NCBI GenBank assembly: GCA_021845865.1
Contig: JAJZVC010000007.1
Location: 18,256 to 82,255 of the forward strand
Source of the DNA: Pseudomonadota bacterium
GTDB taxonomy: Bacteria > Pseudomonadota > Gammaproteobacteria > Burkholderiales > UBA9220
Direction of reading: 5' to 3'
Length of the DNA: 64,000 nucleotides
The position numbers and the translations under genes were made by a program. The notes under the pieces are model-generated. The model was not told where the DNA came from, ran no database searches, and saw nothing but the letters and a program-made list of their open reading frames with translations. How positions within the stretch are numbered: the first letter of the stretch is position 1; each line of letters opens with the position of its first letter. Below are positions 11,603 to 22,782 of the stretch, piece after piece.

Positions 11603-13374
11603 TGGGGCGGCTGGAATTTCTTGATGGCGGCGAGGAGCGCTTCGTTGTCCGGATTGTTTTTGAGCGCCTCGGCCCAGACCCTTTTCGCCTCGTCCTTGTG
11701 GCCCCGTGCCCAGAGGACCTCTCCCAGGTGGGCGGCGATCTCCGGATCGGGCTTGGCGGCCAGGGCCTGGCGCAGGTAGCCCTCGGCCTTCGCCAGGTTG
11801 TGGCGGCGATAGGACAGCCAGCCCAGGCTGTCGAGGATGAAAGGATCGTCCGGGGAAAGCTGGTTCGCTTTCTCCAGCAGTTTCTGGGCCTCGTCCAGCC
11901 GCTCGTTGCGGTCGGCGAGGGTATAGCCGAGGGCGTTATAGGCCTGGGCGAAATCCGGCTTGAGCTGGATCGCCTTGCGCAGGTTTTTCTCCAGCACGTC
12001 GAGGCGGCCGATCTTCTCCGCGGCCAGGGCCTGGTCGTAGAGCAGGTCGGTATGCTTGGGCTGCTTCTTCAGCGCCTTGTCCAGCACGTCGTAAGCTTGT
12101 TGGTAGCGCTTGTAATCCCGCAGCAGCTGGGCTTCGGCCAGGGCCAACTGGGCCTGCTGCTGCAGGTCCGCCGGCTTCACCTGGTGGAAACGCTCCAGCC
12201 CTTCCTCCAGCTTGCCCTGCTTCGCCAGGAGATTGGCGATGCGGATTTGCGCCGTCACGTAGGACTCGCCCTCGCCCACCTTGCCGTAACGCTCCAGAGC
12301 CTCGTCAGGCCGGTTGCGTGCCTCGCTCACTTGGCCGAGATAGAGATAAACCGTGTCGGCATCGCCGTAGTTATGCGCCAGGGCCTGCTGCAACTGCTCT
12401 TCGGCGCCGTCCAGGTCCCCCAGTTGCAAGGACAACAGGCCGACAGCCAAGGACACTTCGGGGCTGCCGGGAAAATCCGCCATCAGGCGGCGGAATTGGT
12501 TTCTGGCTTCAGCGTAATCCTTTTCGCCCACCAGCAGCCTGGCGTAGGCAAGGCGCACTTCCCGGGCCTTGGGGTGTTCCTGCAAATAGGATTGGTAGAA
12601 GGCCTTGGCCTCCGCCGGGGAACCGTGGCGCAGGACTTCCCCCTCGAACAGCACCGCCCCCTCCCAATCGGGCCGCAACTGACGCGCCGCACGGATTTCC
12701 TCCAGGGCCCGGCCCCGCTGCTGAGCCCCCCAGGCGGCGTAGGCCACGGCGTAATGGGCCTCGGGAAGGGAGGGATAAGGCTTGGCCAGGTCTTCCACCA
12801 GTTTGAGCACGGCCTTGCGGTCGGTCTGCTTGGCGAACAGGCCGTTCAATTGCAAAAAGCCCTTGGCCCGGTTGACCGCATCGGCGGCGATCAGTTTTTC
12901 CAGCAGGGGCCGCACCTCGCCCAGCTTGCCGTTGTTGAGCATCAGGGCCACGACCGTCTGCTGGGCCTTGAGGGATTCCGGCTCCAGTTCCAGCCACAGC
13001 TTCGCCGCTTCCAGGGCGGCATCGTAGCGGCGGGCGAAGAGGGACACCTCCGTCGCCCGCTGGGCCAGGCGCGGGTCGCGGGTGCTCTTGGCCAGGTCCA
13101 GGTAGGCCTCCGAGGCGAGGGGCGCCTCGCCGCGCTGACCGGCCACCTCGGCCAGGAGGAATTCGTACAGTACCTGTTCGGTCAGTTCCTGCTTGGGGAG
13201 ATTGGCCGGCGACTCGACGGCGGCCGGCTTGGCTCCCTGGGCAAGAGCGGAATCGGGGGCTTTCTTGGCCTGCATGGGCGCGCAGGCGGCCAACAGCAGG
13301 GCGGTCGCGAGAACGGAAAGCCGCCCCGCCTTGACGAAGGATGATTTGGGCACGATATGCGGAAGCTCGGTCAA
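11599..13374 (-). CDS. Tetratricopeptide-repeat lipoprotein
   Basis: Lipobox LLAAC; multiple TPR units (e.g. [63 protein letters not shown]). Confidence 0.9.
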   Translation of the reverse strand: MTELPHIVPKSSFVKAGRLSVLATALLLAACAPMQAKKAPDSALAQGAKPAAVESPANLPKQELTEQVLYEFLLAEVAGQRGEAPLASEAYLDLAKSTRDPRLAQRATEVSLFARRYDAALEAAKLWLELEPESLKAQQTVVALMLNNGKLGEVRPLLEKLIAADAVNRAKGFLQLNGLFAKQTDRKAVLKLVEDLAKPYPSLPEAHYAVAYAAWGAQQRGRALEEIRAARQLRPDWEGAVLFEGEVLRHGSPAEAKAFYQSYLQEHPKAREVRLAYARLLVGEKDYAEARNQFRRLMADFPGSPEVSLAVGLLSLQLGDLDGAEEQLQQALAHNYGDADTVYLYLGQVSEARNRPDEALERYGKVGEGESYVTAQIRIANLLAKQGKLEEGLERFHQVKPADLQQQAQLALAEAQLLRDYKRYQQAYDVLDKALKKQPKHTDLLYDQALAAEKIGRLDVLEKNLRKAIQLKPDFAQAYNALGYTLADRNERLDEAQKLLEKANQLSPDDPFILDSLGWLSYRRHNLAKAEGYLRQALAAKPDPEIAAHLGEVLWARGHKDEAKRVWAEALKNNPDNEALLAAIKKFQPPQ

Positions 13375-13470
13375 AGCCTGTGTCGTCTACAATAGGCTGT
13401 CATATTAGGGTATATTTAGGCCTTCTCACAAGCGGCCGCTCTGTTGGGCGGTCCTTAAATTTCGCCAACC

Positions 13471-14211
13471 ATGCCGACCCCCACCCTCAGCGCCCACAAC
13501 CTGGTCCGAGCCTACGGACCCCACACCGCCGTGGACCACGTCAGTTTCGAGCTTCACCGGGGGGAGGTACTGGGCTTCCTGGGCCCCAACGGGGCGGGAA
13601 AATCCACCACCATGCAAATGCTCACCGGCAACCTGGCCCCGACCGCGGGCAGCATCCGCATCTGCGGCGTGGACTTGCTCGAACACCCCACCACCGCCAA
13701 GGCCCACCTCGGCTATCTGCCCGAAACGCCCCCCCTCTACCGGGACCTGACGGTGGACGAGTTCCTTGCCCTGGCCGCCCGCCTGCACCGGGTGGCGAAA
13801 GGGGAAATCGCCGCCGCCGTGGCGCGGGCGAAAGAGCGCTGCGGCCTGAAGAAAGCCGGCAAGAAGCTGATCGCCTCCCTGTCCAAGGGCTACCGGCAGC
13901 GGGTGGGCATCGCCCAGGCCATCGTCCACAACCCCCAGGTGGTGATCCTGGACGAGCCGACGGTGGGCCTGGACCCCCTGCAGATACGGGAAATCCGTTC
14001 CCTGATCCGGGAGCTGGGGGGCGAGCACAGCGTGATCCTTTCCACCCACATCCTGCCCGAAGTCGAAAGCACCTGCGACCGGGTGCAGATCATCAACGAC
14101 GGCAAACTGGTCTTCCAGGATACCCTCTCCAGCCTCCAGCAGCGGATGGGCAGCAGCAGCCTGGAAGAGGTATTCGTGCAACTGGTCGTCAACGAGGAGG
14201 CCGCGCCGTGA
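13471..14211 (+). CDS. ABC transporter ATP-binding protein (GldA/CcmA-type)
   Basis: GFLGPNGAGKSTTMQMLTG; SKGYRQRVGIAQAIVHNPQVVILDEPTVGLDP. Confidence 0.95.
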   Translation: MPTPTLSAHNLVRAYGPHTAVDHVSFELHRGEVLGFLGPNGAGKSTTMQMLTGNLAPTAGSIRICGVDLLEHPTTAKAHLGYLPETPPLYRDLTVDEFLALAARLHRVAKGEIAAAVARAKERCGLKKAGKKLIASLSKGYRQRVGIAQAIVHNPQVVILDEPTVGLDPLQIREIRSLIRELGGEHSVILSTHILPEVESTCDRVQIINDGKLVFQDTLSSLQQRMGSSSLEEVFVQLVVNEEAAP

Positions 14212-14951
14212 TTGTCGCCGTCGCCCGCAAGGAGCTGCGCGCCCTGTTCGGTTCCCCCCTGGCCTGGAGCGTCCTGGCGGTGCTCCAGGCGCTGCTGGCC
14301 TATATTTTTCTCGGCCAGCTGGACGCCTACCTGTCCCTCCAGCCCCGCCTCACCCAGATCGCCAATCCTCCCGGGGTAACGGAGATGGTGGCGGCCCCGC
14401 TCTTCTCCGCCGCGGCCCTGGTGCTGCTGATGGCCGTCCCTCTTCTCAGCATGCGCCTCATCGCCGGCGAGCGGCGGGACCGCACCCTGGTATTCCTCCT
14501 CTCCGCCCCCCTGACCCTGACGGAAATCGTCGCCGGCAAGTTCCTCGGCCTGCTGCTGTTCCTCGCCGCCGTGGCTACGCTGCCGCTGCTGATGGCCCTT
14601 TCCCTCTACGCCGGCGGCACCCTGGACCTGGGGCTGATTCTCGCCAATTTCCTCGGGCTGCTGCTCCTGGCCGCCGCTTTCGCCGCCCTGGGGCTGTTCC
14701 TCTCCAGCCTCACCGCCTCCCCCACCGTGGCCGGCATCGCCAGCCTGGGGGCCTTCCTCGGCCTGTGGGTCATCAACATGGCCGTCAGCGATCCGGACAG
14801 CGCCCTCAACACCCTGTCCCTGCTCAAGCATTTCGAAAGCTTCAACCGCGGCCTGATCGACACCGCCGACATCGCCTATTTCCTCCTCTTCACGGCGCTG
14901 TTCCTGGCTTTTACCGTGCGCCGCCTGGACAACGAGCGGCTGGGGGGCTGA
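14208..14951 (+). CDS. ABC-2 type permease (GldF-like; GTG start)
   Basis: IVAVARKELRALFGSPLAWSVLAVLQALLAYIFLGQLDAY; six hydrophobic segments; 4-bp overlap with the ATPase gene. Confidence 0.88.
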   Translation: MIVAVARKELRALFGSPLAWSVLAVLQALLAYIFLGQLDAYLSLQPRLTQIANPPGVTEMVAAPLFSAAALVLLMAVPLLSMRLIAGERRDRTLVFLLSAPLTLTEIVAGKFLGLLLFLAAVATLPLLMALSLYAGGTLDLGLILANFLGLLLLAAAFAALGLFLSSLTASPTVAGIASLGAFLGLWVINMAVSDPDSALNTLSLLKHFESFNRGLIDTADIAYFLLFTALFLAFTVRRLDNERLGG

Positions 14952-14954
14952 AGC

Positions 14955-16307
14955 GTGAAAATGAACCGCTCCACCCGCCTCAAGCTCAAACTGCACAACC
15001 TGCTGTTCGCCGTCCTGCTGCTGGCCGCGGCCGCCCTGCTGGCCGTGCTCGGCCAGCGCTATCACGGCCAGTGGGACGCCACCCTCAACGCCCGCAACTC
15101 TCTCAGCCAGGCCAGCCTGCGCGTCCTTCACGCGGTCCAGGGACCGGTCACCATCACCGCCTACGCCACCCGCCAGGATGCCCGCCTGGGCGACATCCGC
15201 AAGCTGATCCAGGAAAGCATGGCTCCCTACCTGCGCGCCAAACCCGACATGAGCCTGCGTTTCGTCGATCCCTCGGAGCAGCCCAAGCTGGCCAAGGAAG
15301 CGGGGGTCAAGCTCAACGGCGAGATGGTGGTGGCCTACGGCAAGCGCAGCGAGCACCTGACGGTGCTCAACGAAGAAACCCTGACCAACCTGCTGATGCG
15401 CCTGGCCCGTTCCAGCGAGCGCCAGGTGCTGTACCTGGACGGCCACGGCGAACGCAAGCTGGACGGCATCGCCAACTACGACCTGGGGGATTTCGGCCGT
15501 CAGCTGCGGGACAAGGGCTTCCTGACCGCCCCGCTCAATCTCGCCCTGGCCCAGGACGTGCCGGTCAACGCCGCCCTGCTGGTGATCGCCAGCCCCCAGG
15601 TGGACGTCCTGCCCGGCGAAGAGGCCAAGATCGAGCGCTATCTGGACAAGGGCGGCAATCTGCTGTGGCTGATCGACCCCGAGCCCCTCCACGGCCTTCA
15701 GCCCCTGGCCGACAAGCTGGGGCTGGCGCTCAACAGCGGCATCGTGGTGGACCCCGCCGCCCAGGATTTGAGCCTGCCCCCCACGGTGGCCCTGGCTACC
15801 GCCTACGGCTACCATCCCGTCACCCAATACTTCAACCTGCTGACCGTCTTCCCCCTCGCCCGCCAGATCGGCATCGACGAACGGCGGGGCTGGCACTCCA
15901 CCGCCCTGGTGGAAGCCGCGCCACGGGGGTGGGTGGCCACGGGCAAGTTGGAAGGCGACCTGCGCTTCGACTCCAAGCGCGACATCCCCGGCCCCGTCAC
16001 CCTCGGCATCACCCTCGAGCGCCAGGTGGAAGACAAATCCCAGCGGGTGGCGGTGATCGGCAACGGCGCCTTCCTGTCCAACACCTACCTGGGCAACGGC
16101 GGCAACCTGGACCTGGGGGTGAACCTGGTCAACTGGCTCGCCGGCGACGACCGCCTGATCGCCATCCAGCCCCGGGCCAAGGTGGACAATTCCCTGGTGC
16201 TGAACAAGACCTCCGCCGCCATCATCGGCCTCGGCTTCCTCGTCGGCCTCCCCCTGGCCTTCCTGGTCGCCGCCGTGGCGATCTGGCGCCGCCGCCGGAA
16301 CGGATGA
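14955..16307 (+). CDS. Gldg-family/ABC auxiliary-subunit protein
   Basis: N-terminal TM, ABC_transp_aux-like domain (VLYLDGHGERKLDGIANYDLGDFGRQLRDKGF), C-terminal TM followed by RRRRNG. Confidence 0.87.
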   Translation: MKMNRSTRLKLKLHNLLFAVLLLAAAALLAVLGQRYHGQWDATLNARNSLSQASLRVLHAVQGPVTITAYATRQDARLGDIRKLIQESMAPYLRAKPDMSLRFVDPSEQPKLAKEAGVKLNGEMVVAYGKRSEHLTVLNEETLTNLLMRLARSSERQVLYLDGHGERKLDGIANYDLGDFGRQLRDKGFLTAPLNLALAQDVPVNAALLVIASPQVDVLPGEEAKIERYLDKGGNLLWLIDPEPLHGLQPLADKLGLALNSGIVVDPAAQDLSLPPTVALATAYGYHPVTQYFNLLTVFPLARQIGIDERRGWHSTALVEAAPRGWVATGKLEGDLRFDSKRDIPGPVTLGITLERQVEDKSQRVAVIGNGAFLSNTYLGNGGNLDLGVNLVNWLAGDDRLIAIQPRAKVDNSLVLNKTSAAIIGLGFLVGLPLAFLVAAVAIWRRRRNG

Positions 16308-17128
16308 AGGCCCGCCTGCTGCTCAATATCGCCCTCGCCGCGGCGGTGATCGCGCTGGCCCTGGCGGTGTGGCTGGACCCCGCCCCCCAAGCCAGCGCCT
16401 ACCCCCTGTCCGGCCTCGAACCCGAAACGGTGCGGCAAATCCGCATCGACAAGCCCGGCCAAGCCGCCGTGGTACTGGAAAAAACCGCAGCCGGGTGGCG
16501 CCTTGCCGCCCCCTTCGCCGCCCGTGCCGACGCCATCCGGCCCGAAAGGCTGCTGGCCCTGCTGTCCGTCACCTCGCCCGAACGCTTCGCCGCCACGGAC
16601 CTGGCGCGCTTCGAGCTGGACAAGCCCCTCCTCACCCTCACCCTGGGCAGCCAGCGCTTCGCCTTCGGCGGCCTCAACCCCCTCTCCCAGCAGCAGTACG
16701 TGGCCACCGGCGGCAACGTCTTTCTCATCGACCCCCAGCTTGCCTCGGATGCCTACGTCAAGGCCGCCGATTTCGCCGCCAAGAATCTCCTGGCCCCGAA
16801 CGAGCAGCCCATCGGCTTCGACCTGCCGGAACGCAAGCTGGAACGGGATGGAAACGGCAAGTGGAGCGCCATCCCGCCCTTGCCTGACGTGACCCAGGAC
16901 GGCTTCAACCGCTTCGCCGACGAATGGCGCAACGCCTCCGCCCTGCTGGTGCAGCCCTACGACGGCAGCAAGCCCCTGCGCGGCCTGCGCCTCCATTTCG
17001 CCGATGGCCGCGGCCTGAATCTGGCGGTCATCCAGGAGCGCCCCGATTTCGTGCTGCTGCGGGAAGACGAGAAGCTCCAGTACCATTTCCTGCCGCAAAT
17101 GGCCGAGCGGCTGCTCCAGCCCAAGTAA
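16304..17128 (+). CDS. DUF4340 domain-containing protein
   Basis: [67 protein letters not shown]; follows a Gldg-family gene. Confidence 0.85.
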   Translation: MKARLLLNIALAAAVIALALAVWLDPAPQASAYPLSGLEPETVRQIRIDKPGQAAVVLEKTAAGWRLAAPFAARADAIRPERLLALLSVTSPERFAATDLARFELDKPLLTLTLGSQRFAFGGLNPLSQQQYVATGGNVFLIDPQLASDAYVKAADFAAKNLLAPNEQPIGFDLPERKLERDGNGKWSAIPPLPDVTQDGFNRFADEWRNASALLVQPYDGSKPLRGLRLHFADGRGLNLAVIQERPDFVLLREDEKLQYHFLPQMAERLLQPK

Positions 17129-17130
17129 GC

Positions 17131-17946
17131 ATGCCCGAGTTGCCCGAAGTCGAAGTCACCCGGCGCGGCCTGGAGCCCCATCTGGCCGGCAAGCGCCTTC
17201 TCGGCGCGGTGGTGCGCGACCCCCGCCTGCGCCATCCCGTCCCCGACGGCTTGGCCAAGACCCTCGCCGGCCTTACCGTCGGCGCGATCTTGCGGCGGGG
17301 AAAGTATCTGCTGCTGGACTGCGGTTCGGGCTGGCTGATCCTGCACCTGGGCATGTCCGGCAGCCTGCGGGTCCTGCCTGCCGCCGCGCCGCCGGAAAAG
17401 CACGACCACTTCGACCTGCTGCTGGAAGACGGCCTTTGCCTGCGCCTGCGGGACCCGCGGCGCTTCGGCGGCGTGCTCTGGACCGCAGAGGACGCCCTCG
17501 GCCACCCGCTCCTGGCGTCCCTGGGCGTCGAGCCCCTCGGCCCCGACTTCAACGGCGCCGCCCTCCACGCCCTCACCCGCAACCGCCGGGCGCCCATCAA
17601 GCAGGTGCTGATGGACGGCAAGACGGTGGTGGGCGTGGGCAACATCTACGCCAGCGAATCCCTCTTCCGCGCCGGCATCGACCCCCGCACTCCCGCCCAC
17701 AAGCTGGGACCGAAGCGCTGCGCCCGCCTCGCCGAGACGGTGCGGCAAACCCTGGAACGGGCCATCGCCGCCGGCGGCAGCACCCTGCGCGATTTCGTCG
17801 ACCCCTCGGGGAAACCGGGCTATTTCCCCCAGCAATACTACGTCTATGGCCGCGAGGGGCAGCCCTGCCGCGTCTGCGGAACGCCGATCCGGGCCATCCG
17901 CCAGGGACAGCGCTCCACCTTTTATTGTCCCCGTTGCCAGTCCTAA
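17131..17946 (+). CDS. mutM: Formamidopyrimidine-DNA glycosylase
   Basis: [24 protein letters not shown]-terminal zinc finger [25 protein letters not shown]. Confidence 0.98.
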   Translation: MPELPEVEVTRRGLEPHLAGKRLLGAVVRDPRLRHPVPDGLAKTLAGLTVGAILRRGKYLLLDCGSGWLILHLGMSGSLRVLPAAAPPEKHDHFDLLLEDGLCLRLRDPRRFGGVLWTAEDALGHPLLASLGVEPLGPDFNGAALHALTRNRRAPIKQVLMDGKTVVGVGNIYASESLFRAGIDPRTPAHKLGPKRCARLAETVRQTLERAIAAGGSTLRDFVDPSGKPGYFPQQYYVYGREGQPCRVCGTPIRAIRQGQRSTFYCPRCQS

Positions 17947-18048
17947 GCCGGCTCCAGGCTTGCCGCCAGGCCCCGAACGCAGCCGAATTCATTGATTGGC
18001 AATGAACTTGATGTAGAATTGGGAAAAAATTAGGAGGATGGATTCGCC

Positions 18049-20013
18049 GTGGTCAATCAGGACCTGGTCGCTCACTTCGAGGCCTACAGCGCTTGGCGCG
18101 CCAACCTGTCCGGCAGCCTCACCGACCTGCGCAACTGGCTTGCGGAACAGGGGCTCAACGACGCCCAGACCGACCTGCGCCTGCAGCACCTGCTTGACCG
18201 CCTGCGGGACGACAAGCTGTACGTGGCCTTTGTCGCCGAGTTCTCCCGGGGCAAGTCCGAGCTGATCAACACCCTCTTCTTCGCCGACTACAAGCAGCGT
18301 CTCCTGCCGTCCAGCGCCGGCCGCACCACCATGTGCCCCACCGAACTGCTGTACGAGGCGGACAAGGAGCCCTGCATCCAGCTCCTGCCCATCGAAACCC
18401 GGGCCAGCCACGCCCCCACCGCCGAATACAAGCGCCACGGCGACGAATGGCAAACGGTCCCCCTCGACATTCAGTCCCGGGAAGCCATGGCCGACGCCTT
18501 CAAGCAGGTAAGCCAGACCAAGCGGGTATCGGTGGAGGACGCCACCCGCTACGGCCTTTACGACGCCGGCGACGACGCCAATCTCCTCGCCGTCGGCGCC
18601 GACGGCCAAGTGGAAATCCCCGCCTGGCGTCACGCCGTGATCAATTTTCCCCACCCCCTGCTGAAACAAGGGCTGGTGATCCTCGACACGCCCGGCCTCA
18701 ACGCCATCGGCACCGAGCCGGAGCTGACCCTCAACCTGCTGCCCAACGCTCACGCGGTGTTGTTCATCCTCGCCGCCGACACGGGCGTCACCAAGAGCGA
18801 CATCGAGGTGTGGCGCAACTATATCGGCAACCCCCAGGGTCAGCAGAAGGGCCGGCTGGTGGTGCTGAACAAGATCGACGGCCTGTGGGACGACCTCAAG
18901 TCGGAAGCGGAAATCGACCGGGATATCGCCCAGCAGGCGGAGAAATGCGCCGCCCTCCTCGGCCTGGATACCGGCCGGGTGTACCCGGTCTCCGCCCAGA
19001 AGGGGCTGGTGGCGAAAATCCAGGACAACGCCCCGCTCCTCGAGCGCAGCCGCCTGCCCGCCCTGGAGCGCGCGCTCTCCGACGAACTGATTCCCTCCAA
19101 GCAGGAAATCGTGCGGGACAACATCCGCAGCGAGGCGGAAGACATCCTCGCCGCCACCCGAGGCATCCTGGACACCCGGCTGGCCGGCATCCGCGAGCAG
19201 GCCGACGAGTTGAACGGCCTGCGGGACAAGAACCAGGAAGTGATCCTCCACATGATGGAAAAGGTGGACCGGGAGAAAGAAGAATTCGACAAGAGCCTGC
19301 AGCGCTTCCAGGCCCTGCGCAACGTTTTCTCCCAGCAAAGCCGCTCGCTGTTCACCCTTCTCGGCCTCGACGCCGTCCGCCTGGAGGCGGAGAACACCCG
19401 CGCCGCCATGCAGGCCAGTCTGTTCACCAAGAGCATGCGCGAGGCCATGGATAGCTTCTTCAAGGGGGTGAACGAGCGCATCGACAAGTCCGGCGAACGG
19501 GTGGATGAAGTCAAGGCGATGATGGACAGCATCTACCAGAAGTTCAACGAGGAGCACGGCATCAGCCTCGCTCCGCCGGCGCCCCTGTCCACATTGGAAT
19601 ACCGCAAGCGCATCGAAAAGCTGGAAAAGGTGTACCAGGAACACTTCAGCTCCACCTTCAACCTGCTCAACATCGACAAATCGACCCTGATCAACAAGTT
19701 CTTCGAGACCATCGCCAACCAGGTGGTTCAGGTGTTCGAAAGCGCCAACCGCCACACCGAAAAGTGGCTCGCCGCCCTCATCTCCCCCATGGAAACCCAG
19801 GTGCGGGAGCACCAGTTGCAACTGCGCCGCCGCATGGAGAGCATCAAGCGCATCCACAAGGCCACCGCCACCCTGGAAGACCGGGTGGAGGAGCTGAAGC
19901 AGATGGAAGCCGCCCTGCTCAAGCAGCAGGGGGAGTTGGAGATCATCCAGCAGAGCCTGGAAAATGCCTTGACCTTGGCGCCAGGCGGCCGGCATCTGGA
20001 AAGCGCCGCCTGA
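18049..20013 (+). CDS. Dynamin-family GTPase-like protein (GTG start)
   Basis: VAEFSRGKSELINTLFF P-loop, LVILDTPGLNAIG switch II/G3, VLNKIDGLWDD G4; long C-terminal helical region. Confidence 0.9.
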   Translation: MVNQDLVAHFEAYSAWRANLSGSLTDLRNWLAEQGLNDAQTDLRLQHLLDRLRDDKLYVAFVAEFSRGKSELINTLFFADYKQRLLPSSAGRTTMCPTELLYEADKEPCIQLLPIETRASHAPTAEYKRHGDEWQTVPLDIQSREAMADAFKQVSQTKRVSVEDATRYGLYDAGDDANLLAVGADGQVEIPAWRHAVINFPHPLLKQGLVILDTPGLNAIGTEPELTLNLLPNAHAVLFILAADTGVTKSDIEVWRNYIGNPQGQQKGRLVVLNKIDGLWDDLKSEAEIDRDIAQQAEKCAALLGLDTGRVYPVSAQKGLVAKIQDNAPLLERSRLPALERALSDELIPSKQEIVRDNIRSEAEDILAATRGILDTRLAGIREQADELNGLRDKNQEVILHMMEKVDREKEEFDKSLQRFQALRNVFSQQSRSLFTLLGLDAVRLEAENTRAAMQASLFTKSMREAMDSFFKGVNERIDKSGERVDEVKAMMDSIYQKFNEEHGISLAPPAPLSTLEYRKRIEKLEKVYQEHFSSTFNLLNIDKSTLINKFFETIANQVVQVFESANRHTEKWLAALISPMETQVREHQLQLRRRMESIKRIHKATATLEDRVEELKQMEAALLKQQGELEIIQQSLENALTLAPGGRHLESAA

Positions 20014-20036
20014 GCGCGCAATACCGCGGCAGCCAA

Positions 20037-20075
20037 CAAAAAGGCCCGCGGGGTTTCCCCCGCGGGCCTTTTTGC
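20037..20075. terminator. Bidirectional intrinsic terminator (convergent genes)
   Basis: aaaaaggcccgcgggg tttc ccccgcgggccttttt. Confidence 0.9.
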
Positions 20076-20089
20076 TCAGGCGGTCACGT

Positions 20090-20359
<270 letters not shown>

Positions 20360-20363
20360 TTAA

Positions 20364-21403
<1,040 letters not shown>

Positions 21404-21468
21404 GGCGTATTATAAACCGACAAAAAAGCTGTCTTATACAAGATTCTTAATCCCATGATTAAGTACCT

Positions 21469-22782
21469 TTATTCGCCTCCACCCACCACCACCGTCACCA
21501 TCCTGTCGGGGTGGACGCGACGGGCGAAGGCATCCTTGACGTCCCGCACGCCGACTCTTTCCACATGGCGCACGAAGTCGTCCAGGTAGGTAAGCGGCAG
21601 ATCGTAAAAACCGATCATGGCCAGGTAGCCGAGAATCTTGGCGTTGCTGTCAATGCGCAAAGGAAAGCCGAGAACGATGTTCTGCTTGGCCTTTTCCAGC
21701 TCCGCCGCTTTCGGCCCCGCCGCGACGAACTCCTTCAGGGTGTCGCGCACCACCTCCAGGGCCTGGGCGGTCTGTTCGCGCTTGGTTTGCAGGCCGATGA
21801 CGAAAGGCCCCTCCTGGCGCAGGGGCTCGAAATAGCTGTACACGCTGTAGGCCAGGCCGCGCTTCTCGCGCACGTCCTGCATCAGGCGAGAGGTGAATCC
21901 GCCGCCGCCCAGGACGTGGTTGCCGACGAAGAGGGGGAAATAATCGGGGTCCCCCCGGCGCACCCCGACATCGCCGATCAGGATATGGCTCTGCTTCGCC
22001 GGGTGGGCGATGGTCTGCTGCTCCGCCTTGGCAAGCTGAGCCACGGGAGGAATGGCGCCCTCTCCCGCGCCAGCGGGCAGGTTCGAGGACAGTTCCTTGG
22101 CGATGGCTTCCGCCTCCGCCCGGCTGACGTCGCCGATCAGGCTGACCACCGCGCTGCCCGCCGTGTAGTGGGCGCGGTAGAAGGCGGCCACCTCGTCACG
22201 GCTCAGGGCGGCGACGGTTTCAGGCTTGCCGGCGGGAGGCAGGCCGTAAGGATGGCCGCCGTACAGGTCCCGGAAGAACGCCTTGGCGGCAATGCTCTCG
22301 GGCTGGGTGTCCTCCTCCCGCAGGGCGGCGATGGCGCGCTTCTTTTCCCGCTCCAGAATGGCGGTGGGAAAATCCGGCTGCTGGAGAATCTTGGCCAGGA
22401 GGGCGAGGGACTGGACGCGTTCCCGCTGGCCGCTCAGGGTGCGCAGGGTGTAGCTGGCGCGGTCCTGGTCGAAAGCGCCCCCCAGGGACGCCCCCACGTC
22501 GGCCAGCCCCTTGGCGATATCGTCCTCGGACACGCCGCCCGCCCCCAGGGCCAGCATGTGGCGGGTAAGGGAGGCGAGGCCGGACTTGGGCGCCGTATCG
22601 TAGGCACTGCCGGCAGCGAAATCGACGCTGACGTCCAGCATCGGCAAATCGTGGCTTTCGACGAAATACACCCGGGTGCCGTTGTCGGTTTTCCAATGCT
22701 GGATCGGCAGGGCGGCCTGGGCGGCGGCGGACAGGAGCAGGCCGAAGCCGGCGGCGAGGAGAGCGAGTTTCTTAGAAATCAT
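21469..22782 (-). CDS. M16-family peptidase-like protein, lacking HXXEH (inactive partner subunit)
   Basis: M16 fold sequence; region equivalent to HXXEH reads LTRHMLALGAGG; HILIGDVGVRRGDPDYFPLFVGNHVLGGGGFTSRLMQDVREKRGLAYSVYSYFEPLRQEGPF. Confidence 0.92.
   Translation of the reverse strand: MISKKLALLAAGFGLLLSAAAQAALPIQHWKTDNGTRVYFVESHDLPMLDVSVDFAAGSAYDTAPKSGLASLTRHMLALGAGGVSEDDIAKGLADVGASLGGAFDQDRASYTLRTLSGQRERVQSLALLAKILQQPDFPTAILEREKKRAIAALREEDTQPESIAAKAFFRDLYGGHPYGLPPAGKPETVAALSRDEVAAFYRAHYTAGSAVVSLIGDVSRAEAEAIAKELSSNLPAGAGEGAIPPVAQLAKAEQQTIAHPAKQSHILIGDVGVRRGDPDYFPLFVGNHVLGGGGFTSRLMQDVREKRGLAYSVYSYFEPLRQEGPFVIGLQTKREQTAQALEVVRDTLKEFVAAGPKAAELEKAKQNIVLGFPLRIDSNAKILGYLAMIGFYDLPLTYLDDFVRHVERVGVRDVKDAFARRVHPDRMVTVVVGGGE

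Noticed and set aside
13890-15896. 668-aa minus-strand ORF across the ABC/Gldg genes
   Set aside because: Gln/Gly/Val-rich antisense artefact of GC codon bias.
17989-19995. 668-aa minus-strand ORF antisense to the dynamin-like gene
   Set aside because: Low-information mirror translation; the plus strand has clear GTPase motifs.
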